Notes: a model not told the origin generated them from the sequence alone. A stretch of DNA of 46,397 bases from Betaproteobacteria bacterium HGW-Betaproteobacteria-9 (GCA_002842215.1 PHCC01000028.1:1-46397), one strand, 5' to 3'; shown: positions 34,558 to 43,722, numbered from the stretch's first letter. Program-made: numbers and translations.

Positions 34558-35151
34558 ATGACCGAACCGCGCCGCATCCTGCTCGTCAACGGCCACCCCG
34601 ATGCCGGGGCGCGCCACCTCATCCATGCCCTGATTGAAGCCTACGCCGACGGTGCGCAGGCGGCCGGGCATGCGCTGCGCCGGGTGGACGTGGCCGCGCT
34701 CGACTTCCCGCTGCTCCGGAGTCAGCACGACTGGGAACACGGTGCGCTGCCGCCTTCGCTGCAGAGCGCCCAGGACGACATCGCCTGGGCGCAACACCTC
34801 GTGCTGTGTTTCCCGCTCTGGCTGGGCGACATGCCGGCTGTGCTCAAGGGTTTTCTGGAACAGGTGGCGCGGCCCGGATTCGCCTTCAAGAAGGGCGGTG
34901 ACAACCCGTTTGGCCACAAGGGGCTCACCGGTCGCTCGGCCCGTGTGATCGTCACCATGGGCATGCCCGCGCTGCTCTACCGCTGGTACTTCCGCGCCCA
35001 CAGCGTCAAATCGCTGGAGCGCAACATCCTGGGTTTTGTCGGCATCGCCCCGGTCCGTCAAACCTTGATCGGGATGGTGGAGCAACTGGGCGAGGCGGGT
35101 GTGGCGAAGTGGCAGGCCCGGTTGCGGCGGCTGGGCGAGCAGGCAGCCTGA
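34558..35151 (+). CDS. NAD(P)H-dependent quinone reductase-like flavoprotein
   Basis: A 197-residue flavodoxin-fold protein of the NQO1/MdaB/KefF family, which reduces quinones with two electrons using NAD(P)H and FAD or FMN. Visible are ILLVNGHPDAG, the family motif FPLWLGDMPAVLKGFLEQV, and the GFAFKKGGDNPFGHKGLTGR segment (positions 34878-34940). GGAG lies 8 bases before the ATG. It follows the AhpD-like gene, so the two may serve oxidative-stress defence. Confidence 0.92.
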   Translation: MTEPRRILLVNGHPDAGARHLIHALIEAYADGAQAAGHALRRVDVAALDFPLLRSQHDWEHGALPPSLQSAQDDIAWAQHLVLCFPLWLGDMPAVLKGFLEQVARPGFAFKKGGDNPFGHKGLTGRSARVIVTMGMPALLYRWYFRAHSVKSLERNILGFVGIAPVRQTLIGMVEQLGEAGVAKWQARLRRLGEQAA

Positions 35152-35187
35152 TGCCGGGGATCATCAACGCCAGTTGGGTTTGATGGC

Positions 35188-36192
35188 TCAGGACTCGAGC
35201 CGGTCTGCGACTTCTTCGGGTGGCGCGACGGTGACCGCCACGTCGAGCTTGTGCCGCGCGCCGCCCTGGATCACACCGCGCATGGGTGAGACATCGGAGA
35301 AGTCGCGCCCGGTGGCCAGTGTCACGTAGTCTTCGCCCGGGCTGCCCCAGCCGCAGCGGTTGTTGGTCGGGTCGAAGTCGAACCAGGCGCCGCCGGGCGC
35401 GGGGGTGTCGTCGCCCTCCGGCGTTTCAGCTGACTCATCGGATTCATCGTCTGCAGCGTCACGGAGCTCGGCCAGCGGTGGAACGTAGACCGACACCCAG
35501 GCGTGAGAGGCGTCGGCTCCGATCAGGCGGGGCGTGCCCGGTGGCGGCTGGGTGAGCAGGTAGCCGCTCACGTAACGCGCGGGCAGGCCCAGGCTGCGCA
35601 GACAGCCGATCATGATGTGGGCAAAGTCCTGGCACACGCCCTTGCCCTGTTCCAGCGCCTGCAGCGCCGGGGTGTTGACCTCGGTGCTGTCCGTTTCGTA
35701 GGTCAGTTCGGTGTGGATGCGCTCCATCAGCGCTTGCGTGGCTTCCAGCACCGGCAGACCCGCCTTGAAGGCCGGGCGCGCGAAGGCCGCGAAGGCGTCG
35801 TCGCGCGGCACATAGGGGGACGCAAACAGGAACTCGCTGGCCGGGTCGTAGGGCGCATGGGCGCGGTAGCGGAAATGCTGGCGCACGTCTTCCCAGTGCA
35901 GCTGCTGCCACGCCACGCTGTCGGGCAGCGCTTGCGGGGCCTCGGTCTGCACCAGGCTGTCGGCTTCGACGGTGAGGGTTTCGTGCGGCGCCTGCAAGGA
36001 GAAAAAGGTGCGCAGGTTGCCGAACACGTCGGTGGTCTGGCTGCGCGCCGCCGGTTCGGGCTGGATGCGCAGGCTGTGCTCGACCAGATGCTGCGTGGCG
36101 GTGTCCTTGGGCGACAGGTGCACCATGTGCTGGGCCATGTCGATGCTGCCCTGGTAGCGGTAGGTGGTGCGGTGAAGGATGCGGAGCAACAC
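35188..36192 (-). CDS. transglutaminase-like protein with N-terminal Bact_transglu_N domain
   Basis: A 334-residue protein. The N-terminal beta domain begins LLRILHRTTYRYQ, typical of Bact_transglu_N. The transglutaminase/protease-like core has the Cys-His-Asp triad: GKGVCQDFAHI, ADASHAWVSVY and WFDFDPTNN. An acidic insertion (ESDESAETPEGDD) lies between the histidine and aspartate. It is the last gene of a three-gene operon, 2 bases after the ATP-grasp gene. In this conserved cluster the enzyme is predicted to cut or crosslink peptides made by the ATP-grasp partner; the chemistry is unproven. Confidence 0.92.
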   Translation of the reverse strand: MLLRILHRTTYRYQGSIDMAQHMVHLSPKDTATQHLVEHSLRIQPEPAARSQTTDVFGNLRTFFSLQAPHETLTVEADSLVQTEAPQALPDSVAWQQLHWEDVRQHFRYRAHAPYDPASEFLFASPYVPRDDAFAAFARPAFKAGLPVLEATQALMERIHTELTYETDSTEVNTPALQALEQGKGVCQDFAHIMIGCLRSLGLPARYVSGYLLTQPPPGTPRLIGADASHAWVSVYVPPLAELRDAADDESDESAETPEGDDTPAPGGAWFDFDPTNNRCGWGSPGEDYVTLATGRDFSDVSPMRGVIQGGARHKLDVAVTVAPPEEVADRLES

Positions 36193-36194
36193 GG

Positions 36195-38870
36195 TCAGGC
36201 GCCCAGGGTCTGGTTGCGCCGGTCGGCGTGGCTGAAATGCAGGCGCGTGATTTCTTCTGAGAGTTCGATCGCGGCGGCTTCGCAGTCGTCGAGCAAGGTC
36301 TCCAGTTCACCCCAGTGGCGCTCACCCTCGGGGTTGCGCTGCCAGTTGCTGAGGTCGGCGAGCACCCAGGTGTCGGGGTCGGGCAGGCCCATGGCCAGCT
36401 CGGCGTCTTGCGGGGTGGCGCTCTGCGAGAGCTTGGCCAGACGCGATCTCAATGTCTGCACGACCCAGGCAAGCGAGCGGGGGTTGTCCCGGTTCATCAC
36501 CAGCAGGTCGATCAACGCGACCATGTCGCGGCGCTGCTGGTACTGGGCGTGGAAGGTGATGGTGCTGTCGAACAGCGCCACCACGGCCTCGAAGCCGGCC
36601 TGGTCGTGCAGGCAGCCGTGTTCGAGGCTGAGCGTGAGCGCTCGCGACAGCGTGATCAGGCGCTCGATGTGGCGGCCGACCGAGAGCAGGCGCCAGCCGT
36701 TGTCGCGCACCATGCGGTCGGTTTGCGCGCCGGTGATGGCGGCCAGCAGCTCGCTGGCGTTCTGCAGCGCGGCCAGGGCTTCGGTGGTGGCGTATTCGGC
36801 GTCGGCGGCCATGTTGGCGCAATCGATCGCAAAGCCGGCTTCGGTGCGTTCGATCAGGTTCCAGTGTTCCTGCGAGAGGCGCTCGCGCACCTGCGCGGCC
36901 GAGGCCTTGAGCGCGCGCAGGTTGAAACCCACGCTGTACGACTGTGCGGCCAGCGGCGTGCCGGGCACGGGCGAGAGGCCGGCCATGAGCGAACGCGCAA
37001 ACACGCGCGCCGACTGTTCGGCGGCGGGCACGCCGGGCAGCACCAGCGAGTTTTCCAGGGCGGTGGCCGAGAGCCAGGCCATGAGCGGGCGCGAGTTGGG
37101 CTCTTCGCCGCCCACGTGGTTGAGCACGATCTGCGCGAGCCGGATGCTGTTTTCAGCGCGTTCGGTGTAGCGGCCCAGCCAGAACAGGTTTTCGGCCGCG
37201 CGGCTGGTCACCGGGCGGGTCTGGTGCGCCAGCGCCATGGTGCTGGGGGCCGACTGCAGCAGGCTGGTGTGGTCAACCTCGCCTTTGGTGAGCACCCAGC
37301 AGTCCGCGCTGCTGCCGCCGCGCTGCATGGCGGCGATGAGCTGGCCACGCGGCGCGAGGCGAACCAGGCCTCCGGGCAGCATGCGCCAGGACTGCGGTCC
37401 GTCGGCCAGCGCAAACACACGCAGCATGGCCGAGCGCGGAAGCAGGCGCTCGCCGGTCCAGGTGGGGGTCTGCGACAGCGGCAGCCAGGACTGCACGGTG
37501 TAGTCGTCCGGGTGGCGCACCATGCGGCCGGCCCATTCGTCGAGCTCGCGCTTGTTGAGGCTCTGGCCCATGGCGGAGTCGAGGCCCGAACTGGGGTAGG
37601 TGGGCTTGATCACGCTGCCCTTGAGCAGCGGCAGCACCTCGCGCAGCGCCGCGTCTTCGCCGCACCACCAGGTGGCGAGCGAGGGCAGGGCCAGCTCTTC
37701 GCCCAGCAGGTGGCGGCTGATGGCGGGCAGGAAACCGAGCAGGGCGCTCGATTCGAGGGGGGCCGAGCCGGGCGCGTTGGCCAGCAGCAGGTTGCCCGCG
37801 CGCAGCACCTGCAGCAGGCCGGGCACGCCGAGGCGCGAGTCGGAGCGCAGCTCCAGCGGGTCGAGCCACTCGTCGTCCAGCCGCTTGATCAGCGCGTGCA
37901 CCGGTTCCAGACCGCTCAGGGTCTTGAGGTACAGACGCTGGTCGCGCACGGTGAGGTCGTTGCCCTCCACCAGCGTGAGGCCGAGGTACCGCGCGAGGTA
38001 GGCGTGTTCGAAATAGGTTTCGTTGTAGGGGCCGGGCGTGAGCAGGGCGATGCGCGCGTTTTCACCTTCGGGGGCCATGGCCTTGATGCCGTCCATCAGC
38101 GCACGGTAGCTCGCGGCCAGGCGCTGCACCTTCATGCCGGCGAAGGCCTTGGGGAACTGGCGCGCGATCGCGATGCGGTTTTCCAGCAGGTAGCCCAGGC
38201 CCGAGGGCGCCTGCGTGCGCTGGCCGACCACCCACCAGCGGCCGTCGGGTCCGTGGGCGAGATCGAAGGCGACGATGTGCAGCCAGGTGCCGCCCGTGGG
38301 CTGCACGCCCTGCATGGCGCGCAGGTAGCCCGGGTGGCCCTGCACCAGCGCGGCTGGCAGCAGGGCACGCTTGAGCAGCTCGCGTTCGCCGTACAGGTCG
38401 GCCATCATGGCGTTGAGCAGGCGGGTGCGCTGCAGCACGCCGGCCTCGATGTGGGCCCAGTCCTCGGGGCCGATCACCATCGGGAACAGGTCGAGCGCCC
38501 AGGGGCGCTGCTGGCCCGACGATTCGGCGTAGACGTTGTAGGTGACGCCGTTGTCGCGGATCTGGCGCTGCAGGTTGTCGTTGCGGCGGTTCAGGTCGGC
38601 CAGACCATCGGTGCCGACGTGGTTGAAAAAGCGCGACCAGGTGGGCGTGAGCGTGTGGGGGACCTTGCCGTCGCGCAATTCATCGCGGTGTCCGTCGTCA
38701 GCAGGCACCGAGAGCGACAAAGCCCAGTCCCCGGGGGATTCGGGGCTGAGTTCGTCGAACAGGGAGTCGGAGGCGTTTTCAGATGTCACGGGTTTGGAGT
38801 ATGCCTTTGCTTCCTTCTCCGGGGCTTGGGGCAAAACCCGATCCGTGGGGGAACCTGTGCTGTCCGTCAC
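36195..38870 (-). CDS. circularly permuted ATP-grasp plus alpha-E domain fusion
   Basis: About 891 residues. The first part holds the circularly permuted ATP-grasp domain (DUF404/DUF407 type): RPWALDLFPMVI, NAMMADLYG, LTPGPYNETYFEHAYLAR, GLTLVEGNDL and KPTYPSSGLDS. The last about 310 residues are the helical alpha-E (DUF403) domain, starting SRAAENLFWLGRYTERAEN. In many bacteria these are two proteins; here they are one. ATP-grasp enzymes form amide bonds, so a peptide or amino-acid ligase is predicted. I placed the start at GTG 38870, one base after the preceding stop; no ATG fits before the conserved region and no ribosome binding site is clear, so this start is uncertain. Confidence 0.88.
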   Translation of the reverse strand: MTDSTGSPTDRVLPQAPEKEAKAYSKPVTSENASDSLFDELSPESPGDWALSLSVPADDGHRDELRDGKVPHTLTPTWSRFFNHVGTDGLADLNRRNDNLQRQIRDNGVTYNVYAESSGQQRPWALDLFPMVIGPEDWAHIEAGVLQRTRLLNAMMADLYGERELLKRALLPAALVQGHPGYLRAMQGVQPTGGTWLHIVAFDLAHGPDGRWWVVGQRTQAPSGLGYLLENRIAIARQFPKAFAGMKVQRLAASYRALMDGIKAMAPEGENARIALLTPGPYNETYFEHAYLARYLGLTLVEGNDLTVRDQRLYLKTLSGLEPVHALIKRLDDEWLDPLELRSDSRLGVPGLLQVLRAGNLLLANAPGSAPLESSALLGFLPAISRHLLGEELALPSLATWWCGEDAALREVLPLLKGSVIKPTYPSSGLDSAMGQSLNKRELDEWAGRMVRHPDDYTVQSWLPLSQTPTWTGERLLPRSAMLRVFALADGPQSWRMLPGGLVRLAPRGQLIAAMQRGGSSADCWVLTKGEVDHTSLLQSAPSTMALAHQTRPVTSRAAENLFWLGRYTERAENSIRLAQIVLNHVGGEEPNSRPLMAWLSATALENSLVLPGVPAAEQSARVFARSLMAGLSPVPGTPLAAQSYSVGFNLRALKASAAQVRERLSQEHWNLIERTEAGFAIDCANMAADAEYATTEALAALQNASELLAAITGAQTDRMVRDNGWRLLSVGRHIERLITLSRALTLSLEHGCLHDQAGFEAVVALFDSTITFHAQYQQRRDMVALIDLLVMNRDNPRSLAWVVQTLRSRLAKLSQSATPQDAELAMGLPDPDTWVLADLSNWQRNPEGERHWGELETLLDDCEAAAIELSEEITRLHFSHADRRNQTLGA

Positions 38871-38871
38871 G

Positions 38872-41800
38872 TCAATGGCGAAGGTCCAGCGTGAACGGGA
38901 ACTCGCGGCTCGGTGTGGCCGGCGCCACCACCATCTTGCCCGCCGTGTGGCCCATCTGGAAGAAGCGCGACATGCGGCGGCTCTCGGCTTCGTAGGCGTT
39001 GATCGGGAAGGTGTCGTAGTTGCGGCCACCGGGGTGGGCTACGTGGTACTGGCAGCCGCCCAGCGAACGCTGCATCCAGGTGTCCACGATGTCGAAAGTG
39101 AGCGGTGCGTGTGAGGGAATCGACGGGTGCAGCGCCGACGGCGGGCTCCAGGCCTTGTAACGCACGCCCGAAACGAATTCGCCCACGGTGCCGGTGCTCT
39201 GCATGGGAATGGCGCGGCCGTTGCAGGTGATGACGTAGCGGCTGTCGTTGTAGCCGGAGACGCGCACCTCGATGCGTTCCAGCGACGAGTCCACATAGCG
39301 CACCGTGCCGCCGGGCGCGCCTTCTTCGCCCATCACGTGCCAGGGCTCCAGCGCGCTGCGCAGCATGAGCTCGATGCCGCGCGCCGAGACCTCGCCCACG
39401 AGCGGGAAGCGGAACTCGAAATGCGGCTCGAACCAGGTCATGTCCAGCGGGTAGCCGAACTCGGCGAGGTCGGCGATCACGTCTTCGAAGTCCATGCGGA
39501 TGAAGGTGGGCAGCAGGAAGCGGTCGTGCAGCTCGGTGCCCCAGCGCGTGAGCTTCTGGCTGAACGGCTGTTGCCAGAAACGCGAGACCAGCGCGCGCAG
39601 CAGCAACTGTTGCGCGATGCTCATGCGGGCGTGCGGCGGCATCTCGAACGCGCGCAGTTCCAGCAGGCCCAGGCGGCCGGTGGGCGAGTCGGGTGAGAAG
39701 AGTTTGTCGATGCAGAACTCGCTGCGGTGGGTGTTGCCGGTGACGTCGATCAGGATGTTGCGCAGCGTGCGGTCCACCAGCCACGGTGGCATGTCCTGGC
39801 CGTGGGTCTGGCGGTTCTTCTCGATCTCCTGCAGCGCGATCTCCAGCTCGTAGAGCTGGTCGTTGCGCGCTTCGTCCACCCGTGGGGCCTGGCTGGTCGG
39901 GCCGATAAACAGGCCGCTGAACAGGTAGGACAGCGAGGGGTGGTTGTGCCAGTAGGCGACCAGGCTACCCAGCAGTTCGGGGCGGCGCAGGAAGGGCGAG
40001 TCGGCCGGCGTGGCGCCGCCGAGCACGAAGTGGTTGCCGCCGCCGGTGCCGGTGTGGCGGCCGTCGGTCATGAACTTCTCGGCGCACAGGCGCGTTTCAA
40101 ACGCCGCGTCGTACAGGAATTCGGTGCGCTCAACCAGCTCGGGCCAGCTGCTGCTGGGGTGGATGTTGACCTCGATGACGCCGGGGTCGGGCGTGACCTG
40201 CAGCATCTTCAGGCGCGGGTCGCGCGGTGGCGGGTAGCCCTCGAGCACGACGGTCACGCCCAACTGGTCGGCCGTGGCTTCCACGGCGGCCAGCAGGTCC
40301 AGGTAGTCTTCGAGCCGCTGCATGGGCGGCATGAACACGTACAGGTGCTGGTTCTTGCCACCACCGGCCTTTTCGGCCTTGGGGCCGTTGGCTCGGTGCG
40401 GGTCGCGGGCTTCCACCACCAGGGCGGTGCGCGTGAGCCAAGCGGCCGATTCGCTGCGCTGCGGGAACCTGGAGGACATCGCCTGGGTGGGTGTCGAACC
40501 CGGGCCGGGCTGGCCCGCACCGGGGCCGTCCATGGCCGGTCCACCAGCCGGGTCGAAGTCCGTGCCCTGCAGGGACACGGTGCCGCCCTCGGCGAAACCA
40601 CCACCGATGTTGTGCGGCGAGACCTGGTGCTTGAGCACCGCGCCCGCGGGCAGCGGGTCGCGTGGTGTGTGCGGGTCCTGCTCGATGTGGTACGGGTAGT
40701 CGGCGGCCGAGACCCAGGGCAGCGAATCCAGCGGCAGGCGGTAGCCCATGGGCGAATCGCCGGGCACCAGGTACATGCGCTCGTCGCGGAAGAACCAGGG
40801 GCCGGTGGACCACACCGTGCCCGAGACGCGGTGGTAGCCCTCGCCCCCTTTGCCGTTGTCCGACAGCGGGATGTGGTCGTTGGCCATCAGCGGCAGCACA
40901 TAGCCCACCGTCGCGTCCAGTCCTTGCGTGAACACGCGGCGCAGGCGCGCCCGCTCCAGCTCGTCGTCGAGCTTGGCGTCGAACGGGTCCACGTTCACCG
41001 GCAGGCGGCGTTCGCGCCAGAGGTAGTACCAGGTGTCCTCAAAGCCGGGGGTGATGAATTGCGTGGACAGACCGAGCTGGCGCGCCAGCGCCTGTGTGAA
41101 GCGACTCGCGTCTTCGCTGTCGTATTTCGCGACGTCGCGTTCGTCGGCCAGCAGGGCCGGGTTGTTCCAGCAGGGCTCGCCGTCGGCGCGCCAGAAGATC
41201 GAAAGCGCCCAGCGAGGCAGCTGTTCGCCCGGGTACCACTTGCCCTGGCCCATGTGCACGAAGCCGCCCGCACCGTAGCGCTCGCGCAGCCGGCCCAGCA
41301 GCTCGGTGGCGTAGCCGCGTTTGGTGGGGCCGAGGGCGTCGGTGTTCCACTCGGCGGCGTCGCGGTCGGCGGTGGCCACATAGGTCGGCTCACCGCCCAT
41401 GGTCAGGCGCACGTCGTGTTTCTCCAGGTCGGCGTCGACCTTCTCGCCCAGCGCCACCACACCCGCCCACTGTTCTTCGGTGTAGGGCTTGGTCACACGC
41501 GGCGATTCGTAGACCCGCGTCACGCCCATGTGGTGCTCGAACTCGACCTCGCACTTGTCCATCGCGCCTTCGACCGGCGCGGCGCTCGAGGGCTGCGGCG
41601 TGCAGGCCAGCGGAATGTGGCCTTCGCCGGCCAGCAGACCCGATGTGGGATCGAGGCCAATCCAGCCAGCGCCGGGCAGGAACACCTCGCACCAGGCGTG
41701 CAGGTCGGTGAAGTCCTTTTCGGGGCCGCTCGGGCCGTCGATGGCTTTCACGTCCGGGGTCAGCTGGATCAGGTAGCCCGAGACGAAGCGCGCGGCCAGG

Positions 41801-42384
41801 CCGAGGTGGCGCAGCATCTGCACCAGCAGCCAGCCGGTGTCGCGGCAGGAGCCGCTTTTCAGCTTGAGCGTTTCTTCGGGCGTCTGCACACCCGGCTCCA
41901 TGCGGATGGTGTACGAGATGTCGCGCTGCAGCATCTGGTTCACGTCGACCAGGAAGTCGATGGTGCGGCGCTTCTTCATGTCCACCTGGGCGAGGTAGGC
42001 CTTGAGCTCTTCGGTGAGCGGCGCGGTGGCCAGGTAGGGCGCGAGTTCCTGCAGCTGCGAGGCGTCGTAGCTGAAGGGGAATTCTTCGGCGCGCGGCTCC
42101 AGAAAAAAGTCAAAGGGGTTGTGCACCGCCATCTCGACCACCAGGTCGATCGTGACCTTGAACTCGGTGGTGGGTTCTGGGAACACCAGGCGCGCCTGGT
42201 AGTTGGCAAACGGGTCCTGCTGCCAGTTGATGAAGTGGCCAGCCGGTTCGATCTTCTGCGAGTACGACAGCACCTTGGTGCGGCTGTGTGGCGCCGGGCG
42301 CAGACGCACCACCTGGGGACCGAGTTTGACCAGGCGGTCGTACCGATAATGGGTGATGTGGCTCAGGGCAACATGAATGGCCAT
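38872..42384 (-). CDS. DUF2126 transglutaminase-like large protein
   Basis: A 1170-residue protein. The N-terminal about 300 residues form a Bact_transglu_N and transglutaminase core (MAIHVALSHITHYRYDR; triad in SGSCRDTGWLL, DLHAWCEVFLP, GLDPTSG). The remaining about 850 residues are DUF2126, with LTMGGEPTYV, GQGKWYPGEQLPRWALS, GRHTGTGGGNHFVLGG and a His/Arg-rich end (HPGGRNYDTFPINAYEAE). A Gly/Pro-rich linker (positions 40490-40600) splits it. It is the first gene of the transglutaminase/ATP-grasp operon; the enzyme activity of DUF2126 is unknown. The ATG at 42384 is chosen because upstream in-frame sequence is antisense to comEC. Confidence 0.92.
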   Translation of the reverse strand: MAIHVALSHITHYRYDRLVKLGPQVVRLRPAPHSRTKVLSYSQKIEPAGHFINWQQDPFANYQARLVFPEPTTEFKVTIDLVVEMAVHNPFDFFLEPRAEEFPFSYDASQLQELAPYLATAPLTEELKAYLAQVDMKKRRTIDFLVDVNQMLQRDISYTIRMEPGVQTPEETLKLKSGSCRDTGWLLVQMLRHLGLAARFVSGYLIQLTPDVKAIDGPSGPEKDFTDLHAWCEVFLPGAGWIGLDPTSGLLAGEGHIPLACTPQPSSAAPVEGAMDKCEVEFEHHMGVTRVYESPRVTKPYTEEQWAGVVALGEKVDADLEKHDVRLTMGGEPTYVATADRDAAEWNTDALGPTKRGYATELLGRLRERYGAGGFVHMGQGKWYPGEQLPRWALSIFWRADGEPCWNNPALLADERDVAKYDSEDASRFTQALARQLGLSTQFITPGFEDTWYYLWRERRLPVNVDPFDAKLDDELERARLRRVFTQGLDATVGYVLPLMANDHIPLSDNGKGGEGYHRVSGTVWSTGPWFFRDERMYLVPGDSPMGYRLPLDSLPWVSAADYPYHIEQDPHTPRDPLPAGAVLKHQVSPHNIGGGFAEGGTVSLQGTDFDPAGGPAMDGPGAGQPGPGSTPTQAMSSRFPQRSESAAWLTRTALVVEARDPHRANGPKAEKAGGGKNQHLYVFMPPMQRLEDYLDLLAAVEATADQLGVTVVLEGYPPPRDPRLKMLQVTPDPGVIEVNIHPSSSWPELVERTEFLYDAAFETRLCAEKFMTDGRHTGTGGGNHFVLGGATPADSPFLRRPELLGSLVAYWHNHPSLSYLFSGLFIGPTSQAPRVDEARNDQLYELEIALQEIEKNRQTHGQDMPPWLVDRTLRNILIDVTGNTHRSEFCIDKLFSPDSPTGRLGLLELRAFEMPPHARMSIAQQLLLRALVSRFWQQPFSQKLTRWGTELHDRFLLPTFIRMDFEDVIADLAEFGYPLDMTWFEPHFEFRFPLVGEVSARGIELMLRSALEPWHVMGEEGAPGGTVRYVDSSLERIEVRVSGYNDSRYVITCNGRAIPMQSTGTVGEFVSGVRYKAWSPPSALHPSIPSHAPLTFDIVDTWMQRSLGGCQYHVAHPGGRNYDTFPINAYEAESRRMSRFFQMGHTAGKMVVAPATPSREFPFTLDLRH

Positions 42385-42501
42385 GCTGGTGTCTTTCAAC
42401 AGGGGGAATAAAACGATGGGACCGCGGACAAGCGCACTGTCGTCGCGGCTTGCAGCCATGCTAGCAAGTCTTGCGCCACAGCTGTATGACAACCCCGCCG
42501 T

Positions 42502-43302
42502 GTGCGGGCCCAGAGAGCCGGCCTGAGCATGGCGGGCCTGGTGCTGGCCTGGCTGCCCGGGTGGGTGCTCGGGGTCGCCTGCCAGTTGCAGCAGGCCGCC
42601 CTCTGGCCCTGGCAAGGGTATGCGGCGCTGTTGCTGGCCAGCGGGCTGTTGCTGGTCGTGCTGCTCTGGCGCGGCTCCAGGGGTGGGCAACAGACTGCGT
42701 GGCTTCTGGTGCTGGCCGTGGCCGCCGGTGCGTGCGCGGGCGCGGGCCTGACCGGCGTGCGGGCGGCGCACTTTGCCTCGCAGGCGCTGGACCCGGTCCT
42801 GCAAGGCCTTGACATCGAGGTCACCGGGCGCATCGACGCGATGCCACGGCGCCATGCCGAAGGTGCCCGTTTCGAACTGGCGATGGAGTCGGCCGCCCGC
42901 CATGGCCGACCGGTGCACTTGCCCCCGTTGCTGCAACTGGCCTGGTACAGCCGCGCGGTGGCCGCGGGCGATGGGGTTGCCACCGGCCCCGACTGGCGAG
43001 CGGGTGAGCGCTGGCGCTTGAGGGTGCGGCTGACGGCGCCACACGGCAACGCCAACCCGCACGGCTTCGACCGCGAGCGCTGGCTCTGGGAAAACGGCAT
43101 CGGCGCCACCGGCTACGTGCGCAACGGACCACGCGATCCGCGCCCGCAGCGGCTGGCGGGCCAGGGCTGGTACCCGCTGGAGTCGATGCGCCAGACGGTT
43201 GGCGAGCGCATCGCCGGCCGGGTGGACGATCCCCGCAGCGCTGGCGTGCTCGCCGCCCTGGTGGTGGGCGATCAGAGTGCCATTGTGGGTCTAGGTAAAT
43301 GA
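42502..43302 (+). pseudogene. comEC: comEC/rec2 5' part, interrupted by a mobile element
   Basis: The first about 260 codons of the DNA-uptake channel ComEC. N-terminal membrane helices (AGLVLAWLPGWVLGVA, LLLASGLLLVVLLWRG, LLVLAVAAGACAGAGL) are followed by the DUF4131 domain, with EVTGRIDAMPRRHAEGARFE and GERWRLRVRLTAPHGNANPHG. The conserved LAALVVGDQSAI at 43252-43283 is where the competence domain should begin, but the frame then reads VGLGK and stops at 43302. Intact proteins run about 500 residues further. The break coincides with a TGTGGG terminus and a drop in GC. The start may be GTG 42502 or ATG 42529. Transformation through this channel is presumably lost. Confidence 0.88.
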
Positions 43303-43424
43303 GTCGTTCGCTCAGAAATCCATACAAATCAACGACATTGCTCTGCGCACAAAATCGGTCTATAAAAGAGTTGTTCGCCTTTAAAAAGTCAGCAAGTTTT
43401 GTGCTGCGAATAGAGTTGTTCGCT
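43301..43424 (+). repeat. three end-binding repeats of the transposon terminus
   Basis: GAGTCGTTCGCT (43301-43312), GAGTTGTTCGCC (43368-43379) and GAGTTGTTCGCT (43413-43424), all in direct orientation with spacings of 67 and 45 bases and preceded by A-rich bases. Tn7's left end has three separated TnsB sites within 150 bases after TGTGGG; this region has the same plan with a different site sequence. Confidence 0.75.
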
Positions 43425-43452
43425 TTGACACTCTTGGAACTACCTCCTCAAT

Positions 43453-43634
43453 ACCCTGCCTCAAGAACTACTACGAGCAGGGTGCACAAAGTAGTGCCGC
43501 CCGAGTCTTCGGGCCCTACCTGGAGTAGGAGTTCGCGGTCTCCGCGATAGAGAACCCTGCATGCAACGGCTACTTTTGTGGCCGTTGTCCTTCGTGGATG
43601 CCGCGCAGGGCACTCCTTTGGTGCGCCGAAGGAG
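43453..43634. ncRNA. dense stem-loop chain, candidate structured RNA
   Basis: Seven or more helices are packed into 182 bases: 43453-43459/43477-43483 (ACCCTGC/GCAGGGT), 43484-43487/43494-43497, 43499-43504/43509-43514 (GCCCGA/TCGGGC), 43515-43519/43525-43529 (CCTAC/GTAGG), 43533-43538/43542-43547 (TCGCGG/CCGCGA), 43555-43560/43605-43610 (CCCTGC/GCAGGG) enclosing 43564-43570/43581-43587 (CAACGGC/GCCGTTG), and 43613-43621/43626-43634 (nine pairs with one G-T wobble). No T-run follows on either strand. The region lies between the transposon end and the first cargo gene. Strand and function are unknown; a folded single-stranded DNA site is also possible. The rest of 43303-43722 has no gene. Confidence 0.5.
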
Positions 43635-43722
43635 CGGGTTTCAGTCGACATGGGAATACCGGCTCTAGGAGTTGACCTTGAGGTGCGCGCACTTGTTGAA
43701 ATGACTTGGAGTGGAAGTACAG

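Noticed and set aside
42385..43062. Upstream extension of the DUF2126 frame opposite comEC
   Set aside because: The conserved transglutaminase N-terminus begins at MAIHVALS (42384); the extension is low-complexity antisense.
43299..43550. Plus-strand open frame of 83 codons across the transposon end
   Set aside because: It runs through the end repeats and hairpins, has no good start signal and an implausible composition.
43555..43610. CAACGGC/GCCGTTG stem as an integron attC site
   Set aside because: The core boxes RYYYAAC and GTTRRRY are not in the right places and no cassette-like gene or integrase is seen.
43448..43651. Minus-strand open frame of 67 codons over the stem-loop region
   Set aside because: No ribosome binding site or family likeness; the base pairing of the region explains the sequence better than coding.
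43600..43680. GTTTCAGTCGACATG stretch as a CRISPR repeat of a transposon-encoded array
   Set aside because: It occurs once only; no second copy or spacer spacing exists.
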